Positions 63,255 to 64,000 of a DNA stretch of 64,000 nt are shown here, piece by piece. Source of the stretch: Piscicola geometra (lineage: Eukaryota; Annelida; Clitellata; Hirudinida; Piscicolidae). The notes beneath the pieces are model-generated. The model saw only the letters and a program-made list of their open reading frames with translations, had not been told where the DNA came from and searched no databases. The position numbers and the translations under genes were made by a program. The stretch lies in the NCBI GenBank assembly GCA_943735955.1, contig OX030958.1, forward strand, positions 979,388 through 1,043,387. Direction: 5' to 3'. Each line of letters opens with the position of its first letter. The stretch's first letter is position 1.

Positions 63255-63795
63255 GTTGTTAGGGTGCAGGTTGTCAGGGTGCAGGTTGTCAGGGGGGTGT
63301 CAGGGTGCAGGTTGTCAGGGTGCAGGTTGTCAGGGGGGTGTCAGGGTGCAGGTTGTCAGGGTGCAGGTTGTCAGGGTGCAGGTTGTCAGGGTGCAGGTTG
63401 TCAGGGTGCAGGTTGTCAGGGTGCAGGTTGTCAAGGGGGGGTTGTCAGGGTGCAGGTTGTCATGGGGGGTGTCAGGGTGCAGGTTGTCAGGGGGGGTGTC
63501 AGGGGGCAGGTTGTCAAGGTGCAGGTTGTCAGGGTGCAGGTTGTCAGGGGGGTGTCAGGGGGCAGGGTGTCAGGGTGCAGGTTGTCAGGGTGCAGGTTAT
63601 CAGGGGGCAGGTTGTCAGGGTGCAGGTTGTCAGGGGGGGTGTCAGGGTGCAGGTTGTCAGGGGGGTGTCAGGGTGCAGGTTGTCAGGGGGCAGGTTGTCA
63701 GGGTGCAGGTTGTCAGGGTGCAGGTTGTCAGGGGGGGTTTCAGGGTGCAGGTTGTCAGGGAGGGTGTCAGGGTGCAGGTTGTCAGGGGGGGGGAG
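63249..63795 (+). repeat. RPTOR: 15-bp minisatellite made of splice-donor-like units
   Basis: Roughly 30-40 units of GTGCAGGTTGTCAGG and shortened GGGGGGTGTCAGG variants. The first unit includes the last bases of exon 63186-63254 and its donor (CTGCAG, then GTTGTT). Each full unit therefore repeats the sequence TGCAG-GTTGTC. The exon frame remains open to 63815. Confidence 0.92.
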
Positions 63796-64000
63796 GGTGT
63801 TGGTGGCGTGGGTGATGGTGGAGGAGGGGTTGGTGGTGGTGGTGTAGTTGTGTTGTGGTGTGGTGGTGTTAGTGGTTTAGGGGGAGGTTTGTGGGTTGGG
63901 TTTTGGAGGTGGTTGTGAGGAGGGAAGTTTTTGGGGTGTTTGTAGTGGTTTTTGAATCAGTGCACAGAATCGTCATTATCACTACCATCACATCATCATC
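63796..64000 (+). other. RPTOR intron 11, G/T-rich, to window end
   Basis: GGTGTTGGTGGCGTGGG-type sequence, then a short ATCATC run at the edge. No further RPTOR exon is visible. Confidence 0.6.

Noticed and set aside
63064..63918. 284-codon plus-strand frame (GCRLSGCRLSG repeats)
   Set aside because: It is the 15-bp array after RPTOR exon 11 in the wrong frame.

Overview
This is a stretch of animal (metazoan) nuclear DNA. The evidence is split genes with GT-AG introns, SINEs, LINE remnants and cut-and-paste transposons, GC-rich exons in an AT-rich background, and a very heavy load of micro- and minisatellites. The gene content fits an invertebrate bilaterian; I cannot name the species or phylum from the sequence. 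No RNA genes, CRISPR arrays or bacterial operon features were seen.

Six genes can be built exon by exon with agreeing splice phases. (1) A FAM187-like single-pass membrane protein (Ig, TSP1-like module, Ig, TM, tail) on +, about 1.4-19.5 kb, 5' part and one linker exon missing. (2) A complete 223-aa SIKE/FGFR1OP2-family coiled-coil gene on -, 25.2-26.5 kb. (3) A 107-aa secreted PAN/Apple-like protein on +, 29.1-29.6 kb. (4) An actin-binding LIM protein (abLIM/UNC-115 type) on -, 32.5-48.3 kb: 16 exons from LIM1 to the villin headpiece, 5' end missing. (5) A complete 364-aa YIF1 gene on +, 48.9-54.7 kb. (6) The first eleven coding exons of RPTOR (raptor, mTORC1) on +, from 57.0 kb to beyond the window.

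The left third (0-25 kb) is transposon-rich. It holds an internally deleted piggyBac, a hAT MITE with a perfect 8-bp target duplication, a hAT element with a second copy inside a YIF1 intron, a LINE interrupted by a PIF/Harbinger-like element, a repeated 1.27-kb element, and three SINE families. The right two thirds are gene-dense, with introns filled by tandem repeats, including a 6.5-kb array of a 25-bp unit in the last abLIM intron.

The most unusual theme is that many intronic minisatellites begin or end exactly at splice sites. Several have no stop codon in the frame of the neighbouring exon. RPTOR intron 7 is 1,854 bp, a multiple of three, and open throughout; the last two abLIM introns are also open. 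The genes do not form one pathway: raptor is a nutrient-signalling scaffold, YIF1 acts in ER-Golgi traffic, abLIM binds actin, and SIKE-family proteins associate with STRIPAK complexes.
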